Positions 47,763 to 58,063 of a stretch of 64,000 bases of DNA are shown here, in pieces. Source of the stretch: Rhodobacter sp. Its GTDB lineage: Bacteria > Pseudomonadota > Alphaproteobacteria > Rhodobacterales > Rhodobacteraceae. The translations under genes and the position numbers were made by a program. The DNA lies in NCBI GenBank assembly GCA_027484145.1, contig JAIXUH010000002.1, positions 434,001-498,000 of the forward strand. Reading direction: 5' to 3'. The notes beneath the pieces were generated by a model. That model saw only the letters and a program-made list of their open reading frames with translations. It was not told the DNA's origin and did no database searches. Within the stretch, counting starts at the first letter, position 1. Every line of letters starts with the position of its first letter.

Positions 47763-47777
47763 GAACACTTGGGGAAC
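47763..47777 (+). promoter_or_regulatory. Alphaproteobacterial SOS box of recA
   Basis: GAAC (47763-47766), seven bases, GAAC (47774-47777) is an exact match to the direct-repeat LexA site GTTC-N7-GTTC known from Rhodobacter and other alphaproteobacteria, read on the opposite strand. It is placed just downstream of the predicted -10 of recA. Confidence 0.8.
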
Positions 47778-47829
47778 ATTTGCAGAGATTGCCGCCGTGT
47801 CGCGGCTGTGGAATAAGGGAGAACGGGTT

Positions 47830-48906
47830 ATGGCGGTGGCGAACCTCCTCGATTTGAACGGGAAGCGCGATATGGACAAGGCAAAGGCGCTGGAAAGCGC
47901 TCTGGCTCAGATCGAACGTCAGTTCGGCAAGGGCTCGATCATGAAACTGGGCGCGAACAACCCGGCGATGGATGTCGAGGCAACCTCGACCGGGTCCTTG
48001 GGGCTGGACATTGCGCTTGGCATCGGTGGCCTGCCGAAGGGCCGGATCATCGAGATTTACGGGCCGGAATCCTCTGGCAAAACCACGCTGACGCTGCACG
48101 TTGTGGCCGAAGAACAGAAAAAAGGCGGCGTTTGCGCCTTTGTCGATGCTGAACATGCGCTTGACCCGCAGTACGCCAAGAAACTGGGCGTCAACCTTGA
48201 TGAGTTGCTGATCAGCCAGCCCGACACGGGTGAACAGGCCCTGGAGATTGTCGATACGCTGGTGCGTTCCGGCGCGGTCAGCCTTGTGGTCGTGGACTCG
48301 GTGGCTGCACTGACCCCCAAGTCGGAACTTGAGGGCGACATGGGTGACATGCAGATGGGAGCACAGGCCCGCCTGATGAGCCAGGCCATGCGCAAGCTGA
48401 CCGCCAGCATCGGCCGCAGCAATTGCATGGTCATCTTCATCAACCAGATCCGCATGAAGATTGGCGTGATGTTCGGCAGCCCCGAAACCACCACCGGCGG
48501 CAATGCGCTGAAATTCTATGCTTCTGTGCGCCTTGATATCCGCCGCATCGGCTCGATCAAGGAAAAGGATGATGTGGTTGGCAACACGACGCGGGTGAAG
48601 GTGGTCAAGAACAAGGTGGCGCCACCTTTCAAGCAGGTGGAATTCGACATCATGTATGGCGAAGGCATCTCGAAGACGGGCGAGTTGATTGACATCGGCG
48701 TCAAGGCGGGCGTGGTCGAGAAATCGGGCAGCTGGTATTCCTATGGTGATGAGCGGATCGGGCAGGGGCGCGAAAATGCCAAGCTCTTCCTCAAGTCCAA
48801 CCCCGCAATTGCGGCGGATATCGAAGAGAAGATCCGCAGCGCCAATGGTCTGGACTTCCACATGGCCGCCGAAACCGGCGAGTCGGACGACGTGATGGAT
48901 ATGTAA
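47830..48906 (+). CDS. recA: Recombinase RecA
   Basis: DNA strand-exchange protein and LexA co-protease of 358 residues from ATG 47830, with GGGAG upstream. Walker [10 protein letters not shown], the catalytic Glu region VDAEHALDP, Walker [11 protein letters not shown] and the L2 loop [18 protein letters not shown] are intact. The C-terminus is acidic (GESDDVMDM), as in other RecA proteins. An SOS box lies 53 bases before the start and an intrinsic terminator after the stop, so it is a single-gene SOS unit. Confidence 0.98.
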   Translation: MAVANLLDLNGKRDMDKAKALESALAQIERQFGKGSIMKLGANNPAMDVEATSTGSLGLDIALGIGGLPKGRIIEIYGPESSGKTTLTLHVVAEEQKKGGVCAFVDAEHALDPQYAKKLGVNLDELLISQPDTGEQALEIVDTLVRSGAVSLVVVDSVAALTPKSELEGDMGDMQMGAQARLMSQAMRKLTASIGRSNCMVIFINQIRMKIGVMFGSPETTTGGNALKFYASVRLDIRRIGSIKEKDDVVGNTTRVKVVKNKVAPPFKQVEFDIMYGEGISKTGELIDIGVKAGVVEKSGSWYSYGDERIGQGRENAKLFLKSNPAIAADIEEKIRSANGLDFHMAAETGESDDVMDM

Positions 48907-48938
48907 CCCCGGCTTCGGGACAATCGCATGAAAACGCT

Positions 48939-48966
48939 GGGCCGGGGCATTGTCTCCGGCCCTTTT
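48939..48966 (+). terminator. Intrinsic terminator of recA
   Basis: A nine-pair stem with one G-U (48939-48947 with 48954-48962) closes a six-base loop and is followed by TTTT at 48963-48966. Confidence 0.85.
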
Positions 48967-49062
48967 GCATTCCGGCGCCTTCCGCTGTGGACAGGCCCGC
49001 TACAGGGGGCTACATGAGGAACCAATTTCGCATGAACCCTCAGCCGAAGGTCAAAATCCGAC

Positions 49063-51717
49063 ATGGCGTCGCTGAACGATATCCGCTCCACCTATCTCGA
49101 TTTCTTTGCCCGCAATGGCCACAAAGTGGTGGACTCGTCCCCGCTCGTGCCGCGCAACGACCCGACGCTGATGTTCGCGAACTCGGGTATGGTGCAGTTC
49201 AAGAACCTGTTCACCGGGGTGGAAACGCGCGATTACAAACGTGCGACGACAGCTCAGAAATGTGTGCGCGCCGGCGGCAAGCACAATGATCTGGACAACG
49301 TGGGCTATACCGCGCGCCACCACACGTTTTTTGAGATGCTGGGCAACTTCAGCTTTGGCGACTATTTCAAGGATCAGGCGATTGCCTTTGCTTGGGAATT
49401 GCTGACCAAGGATTTCGGTCTGAACCCGGAAAAGCTTCTGGTCACGGTCTATCACACCGATGACGAGGCGGCAGGCATCTGGAAAAAGGTGGCCGGTCTG
49501 CCCGACAGCCGGATTATCCGCATCGCCAGCGACGACAACTTCTGGCGTATGGGGCCGACCGGCCCTTGCGGGCCTTGCACGGAAATCTTCTACGACCATG
49601 GCCCGCACATCTGGGGCGGGCCGCCCGGCAGCGCCGAAGAGGATGGCGACCGCTTTATCGAGATCTGGAACAACGTCTTCATGCAGAACGAACAATTCGC
49701 CGACGGGCGTCTTGTTCCGCTGGAGATGCAGTCGATCGACACTGGCATGGGTCTGGAGCGGATCGGCGCGCTGTTGCAGGGCAAGCACGACAATTACGAC
49801 ACCGACCTGATGCGCAGCCTGATCGAGGCATCGGCCCATGCGACGAGTTCGGAACCGGACGGGCCGGGCAAGACGCATCACCGCGTGATTGCTGACCACT
49901 TGCGCTCGACCTCGTTCCTGATTGCAGACGGGGTGATGCCGTCCAATGAAGGGCGCGGCTATGTGCTGCGCCGGATCATGCGCCGCGCCATGCGCCACGC
50001 CCACATGCTTGGCAGCCAGGACCCGGTGATGTTCAAGCTGGTGCCCGCACTGGTGCGTCAGATGGGCGCCGCCTATCCAGAACTGTCGCGCGCGCAAAGC
50101 CTGATCGAGGAAACGCTGAAGCTGGAGGAGACCCGGTTCAAGCAGACGCTGGATCGTGGCCTAAAGCTCTTGGACGATGAGCTTTCGCGCCTGCCTGAAG
50201 GCGGCGATCTGCCGGGGGCGGCGGCGTTCAAGCTCTATGATACCTACGGCTTCCCACTGGACCTGACGCAGGATGCGCTGCGCGAAAAGGGCCGGTCGGT
50301 TGATGTGGCGGGGTTTGACGCCGCGATGCAGGACCAAAAGACCAAGGCGCGGGCCGCATGGTCGGGCACCGGGGCGTCAGCGGACCAGAAGATCTGGTTT
50401 GAACTGGCCGAAGCTGATGGTGTGACCGAATTCTTGGGCTATGACACCGAAACCGCCGAGGGCGTGATTACCGCGCTTGTGCGTGACGGTTCGGCCATTG
50501 GGTCGGCGCAAACCGGCGAAGAGGTGATGATCGTTGTCAACCAGACGCCGTTCTATGCGGAATCGGGTGGGCAGTTGGGTGACTCGGGCCTTGTCCGTAC
50601 GGCGACCGGTCTGGCCGAGGTGACGGATACCAAGAAAACTGCAGGCGTTTTCCTGCATATCGCCAAAGTGATCGATGGGGCCATTGCCAAGGGTCAGCCC
50701 GCCAAGCTGGAGGTGTCGCACACGCGCCGCGCCCAGATCAGGGCCAACCATTCGGCCACGCACCTGCTGCATGAGGCGCTGCGCCGTGCCTTGGGCGACC
50801 ATGTCGCGCAAAAGGGCAGCCTGAACGCGCCGGATCGCCTGCGCTTTGACTTCAGCCATTCGCATGCGCTGTCGGGCAGTGAACTGGTGCAGGTCGAGGG
50901 GGAAGTGAACAGCTTTATCCGCCAGAACTCGGCCGTCGATACCCGCATCATGACGCCGGATGATGCCCGCGCCTTGGGCGCACAGGCGCTGTTTGGTGAA
51001 AAGTATGGGGATGAGGTGCGTGTCGTTTCCATGGGGGTGCTGGACGGCTCTGGCAAGGGGACCGATGGCAACACCTATTCGCTGGAACTGTGCGGCGGCA
51101 CGCATGTGGCGCGCACGGGTGACATGGGGGCCTTCGTTCTGCTAGGCGATTCCGCCTCTTCGGCGGGCGTGCGACGGATCGAGGCGTTGACGGGACAGGC
51201 GGCGCTGGACCATCTGCGCCTGCAAGAGGCGCGTCTGGTCGAGATTGCCGCTACGCTGAAGGCCCCACCCGCCGAGATCGTGGAACGGGTCAAGGCGCTG
51301 TTTGATGAACGCCGCGCCTTGCAGAACGAAGTGGCGCAACTGCGCCGCGACGTGGCGATGGGTGGCAAGGCCAACGGGCCAGAGGCCAAGGAAATCAACG
51401 GCGTAAAGTTCCTTGCTCAGGTACTTTCCGGCGTGTCGGGCAAGGATTTGCCCGCGCTGATTGATGAGATGAAGGGCCGCATCGGCAGCGGTGCCGTGCT
51501 TCTGATTGCTGATACCGGGGCCAAACCTGCGGTTGCCGCTGGGGTGACGGCGGATCTGACTGGCAGGGTCAGCGCCGTGACGCTGGTCAAGGCTGCTGCT
51601 GAAGCGATGGGTGGCAAGGGCGGCGGCGGGCGGCCGGATATGGCGCAAGCGGGCGGTTCCGATATCGCACTGGCCGATGCAGCCATTGCCGCGGCCGAAG
51701 CCGCATTGGGGGCCTGA
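49063..51717 (+). CDS. alaS: Alanyl-tRNA synthetase
   Basis: Charges tRNA-Ala and edits mischarged Ser and Gly. The protein has 884 residues, the full family length. The class II catalytic domain starts [13 protein letters not shown] and contains motif 2 ([16 protein letters not shown], here [10 protein letters not shown]). The editing domain has the zinc ligands HSATHLL and CGGTHV. A C-terminal C-Ala domain ends glycine-rich ([16 protein letters not shown]). ATG 49063 gives the standard start. A DUF1330 gene begins three bases after its stop. Confidence 0.98.
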   Translation: MASLNDIRSTYLDFFARNGHKVVDSSPLVPRNDPTLMFANSGMVQFKNLFTGVETRDYKRATTAQKCVRAGGKHNDLDNVGYTARHHTFFEMLGNFSFGDYFKDQAIAFAWELLTKDFGLNPEKLLVTVYHTDDEAAGIWKKVAGLPDSRIIRIASDDNFWRMGPTGPCGPCTEIFYDHGPHIWGGPPGSAEEDGDRFIEIWNNVFMQNEQFADGRLVPLEMQSIDTGMGLERIGALLQGKHDNYDTDLMRSLIEASAHATSSEPDGPGKTHHRVIADHLRSTSFLIADGVMPSNEGRGYVLRRIMRRAMRHAHMLGSQDPVMFKLVPALVRQMGAAYPELSRAQSLIEETLKLEETRFKQTLDRGLKLLDDELSRLPEGGDLPGAAAFKLYDTYGFPLDLTQDALREKGRSVDVAGFDAAMQDQKTKARAAWSGTGASADQKIWFELAEADGVTEFLGYDTETAEGVITALVRDGSAIGSAQTGEEVMIVVNQTPFYAESGGQLGDSGLVRTATGLAEVTDTKKTAGVFLHIAKVIDGAIAKGQPAKLEVSHTRRAQIRANHSATHLLHEALRRALGDHVAQKGSLNAPDRLRFDFSHSHALSGSELVQVEGEVNSFIRQNSAVDTRIMTPDDARALGAQALFGEKYGDEVRVVSMGVLDGSGKGTDGNTYSLELCGGTHVARTGDMGAFVLLGDSASSAGVRRIEALTGQAALDHLRLQEARLVEIAATLKAPPAEIVERVKALFDERRALQNEVAQLRRDVAMGGKANGPEAKEINGVKFLAQVLSGVSGKDLPALIDEMKGRIGSGAVLLIADTGAKPAVAAGVTADLTGRVSAVTLVKAAAEAMGGKGGGGRPDMAQAGGSDIALADAAIAAAEAALGA

Positions 51718-51720
51718 GCC

Positions 51721-52011
51721 ATGCCATCAGCCCTGTGGATCGCCCATGTCACCGTGACTGACGCCGAGGCTTATGGCCGCTATGCCAAACTGGCGGGTGC
51801 GCCGATTGCGGCGCATGGCGGTGTGTTTCTGGCCCGTGGTGGCCGCTATGTGCAGCTTGAAGGCAAGGACCGCGCGCGCAACGTGGTGGCGCGGTTCCCT
51901 TCGGTCGAGGCCGCCGTCGCCTGCTATCACAGCCCAGCCTATCAAGAGGCGCTGTCACATGCCAAAGGTGCCAGTGTGCGCGACCTTGTGGTGGTAGAAG
52001 AGATTGAATAG
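51721..52011 (+). CDS. DUF1330 domain protein
   Basis: Protein of 96 residues with the ferredoxin-like DUF1330 fold pattern. It begins ALWIAHVTVTDAEAYGRYAKLA, continues with the strand GGVFLARGGRYVQLEG, and includes the motif W/C-Y-x-S-x-x-Y-Q (ACYHSPAYQEAL), typical of the family. The family is structurally related to dimeric alpha/beta-barrel proteins; its function is not established. It follows alaS by three bases and is probably co-translated. The terminator at 52045 closes the unit. Confidence 0.85.
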   Translation: MPSALWIAHVTVTDAEAYGRYAKLAGAPIAAHGGVFLARGGRYVQLEGKDRARNVVARFPSVEAAVACYHSPAYQEALSHAKGASVRDLVVVEEIE

Positions 52012-52044
52012 GCGGCAAAGCCCCGCCCATCATGACATTTTGAT

Positions 52045-52074
52045 AAAGCCGTGGGCTGACAGCCTGCGGCTTTT
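52045..52074 (+). terminator. Intrinsic terminator of alaS-DUF1330 operon
   Basis: A 13-pair stem with two G-U pairs (52045-52057 with 52061-52073) closes a three-base loop. It begins AAA and ends TTTT. Confidence 0.8.
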
Positions 52075-52135
52075 GCCATATTGTGACCAAAAAACAATGA
52101 GGCAGAGCATGTTCGTAACAGGTAGGGGTCGATAG

Positions 52136-52933
52136 ATGTGCCGTTGGGCTGCCTATTCTGGCGCGCCGATCTTTCTGGAAGAGATCATCAGCCGCCCGGG
52201 CCATTCGCTGATTCATCAAAGCCATTGTGCCACCCAATGCCATAGCGCAATCAACGCTGATGGGTTTGGCATTGCATGGTATGGGGAACGCGATGAGCCG
52301 GGCCTTTTTCGCGATGTCTTGCCCGCGTGGTCTGACCCGAACCTGCGTAGCCTTACGGCGCAGGTGAAAAGCCGCCTCTTTCTGGCCCATGTGCGCGCCA
52401 GCACGGGGACGGCCACAAGCCGCAACAATTGCCATCCCTTCACACATGGCCGCTGGTCGTTCATGCACAACGGGCAGGTCGGGGGCTATGACGCCTTTCG
52501 CCGTGACGCCGATATGATGATCCCGGACACGCTTTATACGCAGCGCAAAGGTGCAACGGATAGTGAGGCGCTGTTCCTTGTTGCCTTGGCCGAGGGGCTT
52601 GACCAAGACCCGCGCGGCGCGATGGAACGGGCCTGCGCACGGTTTATTCGCCTCGCCCGCGAAAAGGGGGCGGCCCCGCATCTGCGGCTGACGGCGGCCT
52701 TGTCCGATGGTCAGCGGCTGTTTGCCATCCGCTATGCCACCGATGATCTGGCCCCGTCGCTTTATCACCGCTGGTCTGACACGCGCGGAGGCCGTGCCAT
52801 TGTATCAGAACCGCTGGAGACGGATGAGGGGGGCTGGGAAGAGGTTCCTCCAGCCAGTTTCTGCACCTTTGACGGGGACGATGTCCGGGTCGAGGATTTT
52901 CACCCCTGCCGGTTGCTGGCGCAGGCTGCATGA
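52136..52933 (+). CDS. Class II glutamine amidotransferase (YafJ/EgtC-like)
   Basis: Ntn-type amidotransferase of 265 residues whose nucleophile is Cys2, exposed after Met removal (MCRWAAYSG). Further family motifs are NADGFGIAWYG, the RAST in AHVRASTGT, and the NCHPF and HNGQVGG loops that bind glutamine. The length matches YafJ and EgtC-like proteins. EgtC acts in ergothioneine synthesis, but no egtB or egtD gene is adjacent, so the role is open. AGGGG lies before ATG 52136. Its stop overlaps the next gene (52930-52933). Confidence 0.87.
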   Translation: MCRWAAYSGAPIFLEEIISRPGHSLIHQSHCATQCHSAINADGFGIAWYGERDEPGLFRDVLPAWSDPNLRSLTAQVKSRLFLAHVRASTGTATSRNNCHPFTHGRWSFMHNGQVGGYDAFRRDADMMIPDTLYTQRKGATDSEALFLVALAEGLDQDPRGAMERACARFIRLAREKGAAPHLRLTAALSDGQRLFAIRYATDDLAPSLYHRWSDTRGGRAIVSEPLETDEGGWEEVPPASFCTFDGDDVRVEDFHPCRLLAQAA

Positions 52934-53502
52934 TCGCAGTGTCGCAGGGCGGCCGGCGATGGCTGACCATGCTTTGGACGATCGCGCTTTTGCTGGCGTC
53001 CCCGGCATGGGCAGACCCTTTGGCGACCGCCCGCGCGCCCGGCACCATTTTGCTGATGCGGCAAACCCTGCCGCCGGGCGTGGGCGAGGCTGGCGGATTT
53101 GGCGTGGCCGATTGCCCGCCACCCAGCCGTGCCGATGACACAGGACAGGATCTGGCGCGCCGCATGGGCAACCGCTTGATCACCGCGAAGATTCGGCCAG
53201 ATATCGTGGCGACGGGGCCGGGGTGTGCTGCGCAAGAAACGGCTGCGTTGATGGGATTTCGAAAGGCAACGCCTTGGGCGGAACTGTTCAGCCTGTTGCG
53301 CGACCGCAACCGCGCGCCCACACAATCAGCAGCACTTCTCGCGCGGTTGTCAGCCTTGCCTCCTGAGACACGCGTGCTGCTGATCAGCCATCAGGTGAAT
53401 ATTGCCGCCCTGACAGGGATCACACCCGCCAATGGCGAAGTGATCGTGGGCCGGCTGCGGAACGGGGCGCTTGTGGTGCAAGACCGACTGCGCCTGAAAT
53501 GA
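52930..53502 (+). CDS. Histidine phosphatase-like protein with altered RHG motif, secreted
   Basis: Protein of 190 residues with a signal peptide (LWTIALLLASPAWA). The histidine-phosphatase fold pattern is recognisable from TILLMRQTLPPG, GQDLARRMGNRLI, IVATGPGCAAQETA and LLISHQVNIAALTG. The first motif should be R-H-G; here it is R44-Q45-T46, so the phospho-accepting His is missing although the second active-site His154 is kept. Catalysis is therefore doubtful. The gene is coupled to the class II amidotransferase by a four-base overlap. It may be a periplasmic binding or pseudo-phosphatase protein. Confidence 0.72.
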   Translation: MIAVSQGGRRWLTMLWTIALLLASPAWADPLATARAPGTILLMRQTLPPGVGEAGGFGVADCPPPSRADDTGQDLARRMGNRLITAKIRPDIVATGPGCAAQETAALMGFRKATPWAELFSLLRDRNRAPTQSAALLARLSALPPETRVLLISHQVNIAALTGITPANGEVIVGRLRNGALVVQDRLRLK

Positions 53503-53527
53503 AAAACGCCCCCGAAGGGGCGGTTTT
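53503..53527 (+). terminator. Bidirectional terminator between phosphatase-like gene and typA
   Basis: AAAA-CGCCCC (53503-53512, with one bulge on the other arm) pairs with GGGGCG-TTTT (53517-53527). The A and T runs on each side let it serve both convergent genes. Confidence 0.8.
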
Positions 53528-53529
53528 CC

Positions 53530-55347
53530 TTAGTCTTTCTTGCTTTGGCGCTTACGCTCGTTCGGGTCCAGATAGCGTTTGCGCATCCGGACCGATTTGG
53601 GCGTGACCTCGACCAGTTCGTCATCGTCGATATAGGCAATGCACTGCTCAAGGCTGAGCTTGACCGGCGTGGTCAGGCGCACGGCTTCATCCGTGCCGCT
53701 GGCTCGGACGTTGGTCAGTTGCTTGCCCTTCAACGGGTTCACTTCCAGATCGTTGTCGCGGCTGTGTTCGCCAATGATCATGCCGGTGTAGACAGGTTCC
53801 TGCACGCCAATGAAGAAGTGGCCGCGATCTTCCAGCTTCCACATCGCATAGGCCACCGAAATGCCGGTTTCCATGCTGATCAGCACACCCTGACGGCGGC
53901 CTTCGATGGCACCCTTGTGCGGAGCCCAGCCATGGAACACACGGTTCAGCACGCCGGTGCCGCGCGTATCGGTCATGAACTGGCCGTGATAGCCGATCAG
54001 CCCGCGCGATGGCACATGGGCGATGATGCGGGTCTTGCCTGCGCCTGCGGGTTTCATTTCCAGAAGGTCGCCCTTGCGCGGGCCCGTCAGCTTTTCGATC
54101 ACCGGTCCGGTGTATTCGTCATCCACGTCAATGGTGACTTCCTCGATCGGCTCGTGGCGCACGCCGTCGATTTCCTGAAAGATCACGCGCGGGCGGCTGA
54201 TCGAAAGTTCGAACCCCTCGCGGCGCATGTTTTCGATCAGAACGCCCATCTGAAGTTCGCCACGACCGGCAACTTCAAATGCATCGCCGCCGGGGGTGTC
54301 TGTCACCTTGATGGCCACGTTGATCTCGGCCTCTTTCATCAGACGTTCGCGGATCACGCGCGACTGTACCTTTGAACCTTCCTTGCCGGCCAATGGGCTG
54401 TCGTTGATGCCAAAGGTTACGGAAATGGTTGGCGGATCAATCGGTTGTGCGGGGATCGCCGTCTCGATTTCCAACGCGCAAAGCGTATCTGCGACGGTCG
54501 CCTTCGACATGCCCGCCAGTGTCACGATATCGCCTGCTTCGGCCACGTCGATCGGGGTTTGGGTCAGGCCACGATAGGCCAGCACCTTGGACACCCGGAA
54601 TTGCTCCAGCTTTTCGCCATCGCGGCTAAGCGCCTTGATGGTTTCGCCTGCACGCAGGGTGCCCGCTTCAACCCGGCCCGTCAGGATACGCCCGATGAAA
54701 GGGTCTGCCGACAGGGTGGTGGCCAGCATCTGGAAGGGTTCCGCCCGGCGTGACAGTTGTGCCGGTTGCGGCACATGCTTCAGCACCAGATTATAGAGCG
54801 CCGACAGGTCCTTGCGCGGGCCGTCAAGGTTTTCGTCTGCCCAGCCCGAACGGCCCGACGCATAAAGCACCGGGAAATCAAGCTGGTCGTCATCGGCGCC
54901 AAGGTTGGCGAACAGGTCAAACACCTCGTTCAGCGCGCGCGCGGGTTCGGCATCAGGCTTGTCGACCTTGTTCAGCACCACGATGGGGCGCAGGCCAAGG
55001 GCAAGCGCCTTTGACGTCACGAACTTGGTCTGAGGCATCGGCCCTTCGGCAGCGTCCACCAGCAGCACCACGCCGTCCACCATGCTCAGGATACGTTCCA
55101 CTTCGCCACCAAAGTCGGCGTGGCCGGGGGTGTCGACGATGTTGATCCGCGCGCCAGCCCATTCCAGCGAGGTGCACTTTGCCAGAATGGTGATGCCGCG
55201 TTCACGTTCGATATCGTTGCTGTCCATGGCCCGTTCAGCCACGGCCTGATTGTCACGAAATGCGCCGGATTGCTTCAAAAGCTCATCAACGAGCGTGGTT
55301 TTGCCATGGTCGACGTGCGCGATGATGGCGATGTTGCGGAGCTCCAT
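53530..55347 (-). CDS. typA: Ribosome-associated GTPase TypA/BipA
   Basis: Translational GTPase of 605 residues related to EF-G and LepA, needed for 50S assembly and growth under stress or cold. G motifs are [24 protein letters not shown] and [10 protein letters not shown]. The C-terminal half contains the BipA-specific domain ending in basic [19 protein letters not shown] in outline. ATG 55347 ([16 protein letters not shown]) gives the standard start. A shared terminator follows its stop. Confidence 0.96.
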   Translation of the reverse strand: MELRNIAIIAHVDHGKTTLVDELLKQSGAFRDNQAVAERAMDSNDIERERGITILAKCTSLEWAGARINIVDTPGHADFGGEVERILSMVDGVVLLVDAAEGPMPQTKFVTSKALALGLRPIVVLNKVDKPDAEPARALNEVFDLFANLGADDDQLDFPVLYASGRSGWADENLDGPRKDLSALYNLVLKHVPQPAQLSRRAEPFQMLATTLSADPFIGRILTGRVEAGTLRAGETIKALSRDGEKLEQFRVSKVLAYRGLTQTPIDVAEAGDIVTLAGMSKATVADTLCALEIETAIPAQPIDPPTISVTFGINDSPLAGKEGSKVQSRVIRERLMKEAEINVAIKVTDTPGGDAFEVAGRGELQMGVLIENMRREGFELSISRPRVIFQEIDGVRHEPIEEVTIDVDDEYTGPVIEKLTGPRKGDLLEMKPAGAGKTRIIAHVPSRGLIGYHGQFMTDTRGTGVLNRVFHGWAPHKGAIEGRRQGVLISMETGISVAYAMWKLEDRGHFFIGVQEPVYTGMIIGEHSRDNDLEVNPLKGKQLTNVRASGTDEAVRLTTPVKLSLEQCIAYIDDDELVEVTPKSVRMRKRYLDPNERKRQSKKD

Positions 55348-55434
55348 CGGGAGGGTCACTTTCAAGATTTTCTGCGGTTGCGAGGCGCATACAAGCTTTC
55401 CCCGCTCTTGACCAGTGGGCTTGACCGTTCGGTG

Positions 55435-56037
55435 TCAGGTTGCGACGTAACGGTCTCGCCGGTGGTTGATGGCGATGATCAGATTCAAGACCAGCGCGCC
55501 CAGCACAGACCACATCACCACCTGCGGCGGAAACAGGAAAAGTGCGATGGAAAAGATGACCGCATCTGCCGCAAGCTGGACATAGCCCGCGCGGTAGCCA
55601 AAGCGGTCTTGCATCAGCAAAGCCAGCACCCCCAGCCCGCCAAGCGAGCCGTTGTGCCGGAACATCGCCAGAAGGCCAAGGCCCGTCAGACTGCCAAACA
55701 TCACGGCGGCCAAGGGGGTTGCAAGGTATTCGATTGTAAACCCTTTGGGCAGCAGCACCGACCCGACCGATAGCAAACTGACCGAGATCAGCGATTTGAC
55801 CGTGAACGCCGGACCCAGCCGGAAATAGGCAAGGGCATAGAAGGGCAGGTTGATGGCAAAGAACATGAGGCCAAACGACCATCCAGTCAGATACGACAGG
55901 ATGACGGCAATGCCCGCGGTCTGTCCCGTGATCAGCCCGGCAAAGGTCAGGACATGAATGCCAATGGTGCACAGAAAAATCCCAAGGCCAAGGCCCTGAA
56001 CATCTTCGATCAGACTGTGCTGTGTGGGGGGTGACAT
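55435..56037 (-). CDS. YitT-family membrane protein
   Basis: Integral membrane protein of about 200 residues with five or six hydrophobic segments. The characteristic YitT start LGIFLCTIGIHVLTFAGLITGQTAGIAVILSY is present, shown here only as the family pattern G-x-x-x-G-G-T-x-G. The soluble C-terminal domain of longer YitT proteins is lacking. The function is unknown. ATG 56037 has no clear ribosome binding site; a frame to 56088 is open but looks non-coding. It is separated from icd by a terminator. Confidence 0.75.
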   Translation of the reverse strand: MSPPTQHSLIEDVQGLGLGIFLCTIGIHVLTFAGLITGQTAGIAVILSYLTGWSFGLMFFAINLPFYALAYFRLGPAFTVKSLISVSLLSVGSVLLPKGFTIEYLATPLAAVMFGSLTGLGLLAMFRHNGSLGGLGVLALLMQDRFGYRAGYVQLAADAVIFSIALFLFPPQVVMWSVLGALVLNLIIAINHRRDRYVAT

Positions 56038-56093
56038 GGGGCGATGATAGGGCAGGTATGCTGACCTGTCTAGCCGGGATTGCCGCAAATGAC

Positions 56094-56115
56094 AAAGGGC
56101 CGGACAAACCGGCCC
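56094..56115 (-). terminator. Terminator of icd
   Basis: GGGCCGG (56097-56103) pairs with CCGGCCC (56109-56115) around a five-base loop. On the minus strand it is followed by TTT. It lies 37 bases past the icd stop. Confidence 0.65.
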
Positions 56116-56151
56116 CCCGTTCGCGTTGCGCTGCTTAAATGACGTGCGGCC

Positions 56152-57366
56152 TTAGCCTTGCAGCGCCTTGTTCAGGTATTCATCGACCTTCTCAAGGTAA
56201 CCCATCGTGGTCAGCCATTTCTGATCGGGGCCAACCAGCAGGGCCAGATCCTTGGTCATCCAGCCGTCTTCGACGGTGTCAACGGTCACCTTTTCCAGCG
56301 TGGTGGCAAAGCGCATCAGCTGTTCATTGTTGTCCAGCTTCGCGCGGTGCTTCAGGCCGCCGGTCCAGGCATAGATCGACGCGACCGAGTTGGTGCTGGT
56401 CTGCTGACCCTTCTGGTGCTGGCGGAAGTGGCGCGTGACCGTGCCGTGTGCGGCTTCGGCTTCTACGATCTTGCCATCGGGGGTCATCAGGACCGAGGTC
56501 ATCATGCCCAGCGAGCCAAACCCTTGGGCCACAAGGTCAGACTGCACGTCGCCGTCATAGTTCTTGCAGGCCCAGACATAGCCACCTGCCCACTTCATCG
56601 ACGACGCAACCATGTCATCGATCAAGCGGTGTTCGTAGGTGATGCCCAGTTTCTTGTACTGGTCCTGGAACTCTTCTTCGTAGATCTTCTGGAACAGGTC
56701 CTTGAAGCGGCCATCATAGGCTTTGAGGATGGTGTTCTTGGTGGAAAGGTACACGGGCCAGCCAAGGTTGAGGCCATAGTTCAGCGAGGCGCGGGCAAAG
56801 TCGATGATAGAGTCATCGAGGTTGTACATGCCCATGTAAACGCCTGAAGACGGGGCGGAATAGACGTCCTTCTCGATGACCGTGCCATCTTCGCCCTCGA
56901 ATTTCATCGTCAGCTTGCCCTTGCCGGGGAAACGGAAATCGGTGGCGCGGTACTGGTCGCCAAAGGCATGGCGGCCGATGACAATGGGCTTGGTCCAGCC
57001 GGGCACAAGGCGGGGCACGTTGGTGCAGATGATCGGCTGGCGGAAAATCACGCCGCCAAGGATGTCGCGGATGGTGCCGTTGGGCGATTTCCACATCTGC
57101 TTCAGGCCGAATTCCTCGACCCGCTGCTCATCGGGTGTGATCGTCGCGCATTTCACGCCCACGCCGTATTGCTTGATCGCTTCGGCCGAGTCGATGGTGA
57201 TCTGGTCGTTGGTGCGGTCACGCTCTTCGATCCCAAGGTCGTAATACTTCAGGTCGATGTCGAGGTAGGGCAGGATCAGCTTTTGCTTGATGAAATCCCA
57301 GATGATCCGGGTCATCTCGTCGCCGTCGAGTTCGACGACCGGGTTCGCCACCTTGATCTTTGTCAT
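56152..57366 (-). CDS. icd: NADP-dependent isocitrate dehydrogenase (homodimeric, eukaryote-like type)
   Basis: TCA-cycle enzyme of 404 residues converting isocitrate to 2-oxoglutarate. Motifs are the start [18 protein letters not shown], the substrate-binding [12 protein letters not shown], the metal-binding aspartates in [20 protein letters not shown] and the NADP region AAHGTVTRH. The pattern is that of the type II dimeric enzyme found in alphaproteobacteria and mitochondria rather than the E. coli form. Its product links to the nitrogen-sensing system, since 2-oxoglutarate is the PII ligand. Confidence 0.97.
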   Translation of the reverse strand: MTKIKVANPVVELDGDEMTRIIWDFIKQKLILPYLDIDLKYYDLGIEERDRTNDQITIDSAEAIKQYGVGVKCATITPDEQRVEEFGLKQMWKSPNGTIRDILGGVIFRQPIICTNVPRLVPGWTKPIVIGRHAFGDQYRATDFRFPGKGKLTMKFEGEDGTVIEKDVYSAPSSGVYMGMYNLDDSIIDFARASLNYGLNLGWPVYLSTKNTILKAYDGRFKDLFQKIYEEEFQDQYKKLGITYEHRLIDDMVASSMKWAGGYVWACKNYDGDVQSDLVAQGFGSLGMMTSVLMTPDGKIVEAEAAHGTVTRHFRQHQKGQQTSTNSVASIYAWTGGLKHRAKLDNNEQLMRFATTLEKVTVDTVEDGWMTKDLALLVGPDQKWLTTMGYLEKVDEYLNKALQG

Positions 57367-57466
57367 TCGTCCGCCCTTTCGGTGTTGGATTCGGTTGACC
57401 GCGTCTTAGCCGAAAACGGGCTGCCGGGGAAGATAGTATGCAATTGCATACCGAATTGTCACAGGC

Positions 57467-58063
57467 TCAGCCAAAAAAGGCTTGCGTCTTGGCGCGCACC
57501 CACGTCCACAACCGTGGAGCGCCACGTGCGATCTTTGAGCCGACGCGGGTTTCGAGTTGCTCGGCGGTCACATTGTAAGTGACCCAGGTGCCGCCGCCCG
57601 ACATCAGGTTGGCCAGCACCGGCTGCACGCGGTCAAGGCTTTTGGCAAAGACGGCATCCGGTGTTTCAGCCGCTTCGAACTCGTCCCACAGGGCGCGAAG
57701 ATCGCGGGCCAGATCATTGGGAAGAAGGCCGAAAATGCGATCCGCGGCGCGGGCTTCGGCAGCCTGCGTGTCATGGCTGGCATGGGCCTGACCATTGGCC
57801 GAATGGATCGGCACATCGCCCACGTCAATCTCGACCAGATCATGGATCAGCAGCATCTTGATCACGCGGTTGATGTCGACGTCAGGGCCTGCGTGATCGG
57901 CCAGCACCAGCGCATAAAGGCCAAGGTGCCACGAATGCTCGCCCGAGTTTTCGCGCCGTGATCCATCACACAAGGTGGTGGCCCGCAGCACGGACTTCAG
58001 GCGATCCGCCTCATTCAAAAAGGCGAATTGGGCTTCAAGACGGTCCGCCTCGGTGCCGGTCAA
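57467..58063 (-). CDS. HD-domain hydrolase (YfbR/HDDC2-like)
   Basis: Metal-dependent phosphohydrolase of 198 residues. HD-domain residues are His43 (SGEHSWH) and His74-Asp75 (LLIHDLVEIDVGD), plus a later Asp in KSLDRVQPVL. The pattern matches HDDC2/YfbR-type 5-prime-deoxynucleotidases. The start codon is TTG 58063, overlapping the TGA of the small upstream gene, with AAGG six bases before it. It follows that gene in the same minus-strand run. The likely role is nucleotide pool balance; the exact substrate is unproven. Confidence 0.83.
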   Translation of the reverse strand: MTGTEADRLEAQFAFLNEADRLKSVLRATTLCDGSRRENSGEHSWHLGLYALVLADHAGPDVDINRVIKMLLIHDLVEIDVGDVPIHSANGQAHASHDTQAAEARAADRIFGLLPNDLARDLRALWDEFEAAETPDAVFAKSLDRVQPVLANLMSGGGTWVTYNVTAEQLETRVGSKIARGAPRLWTWVRAKTQAFFG

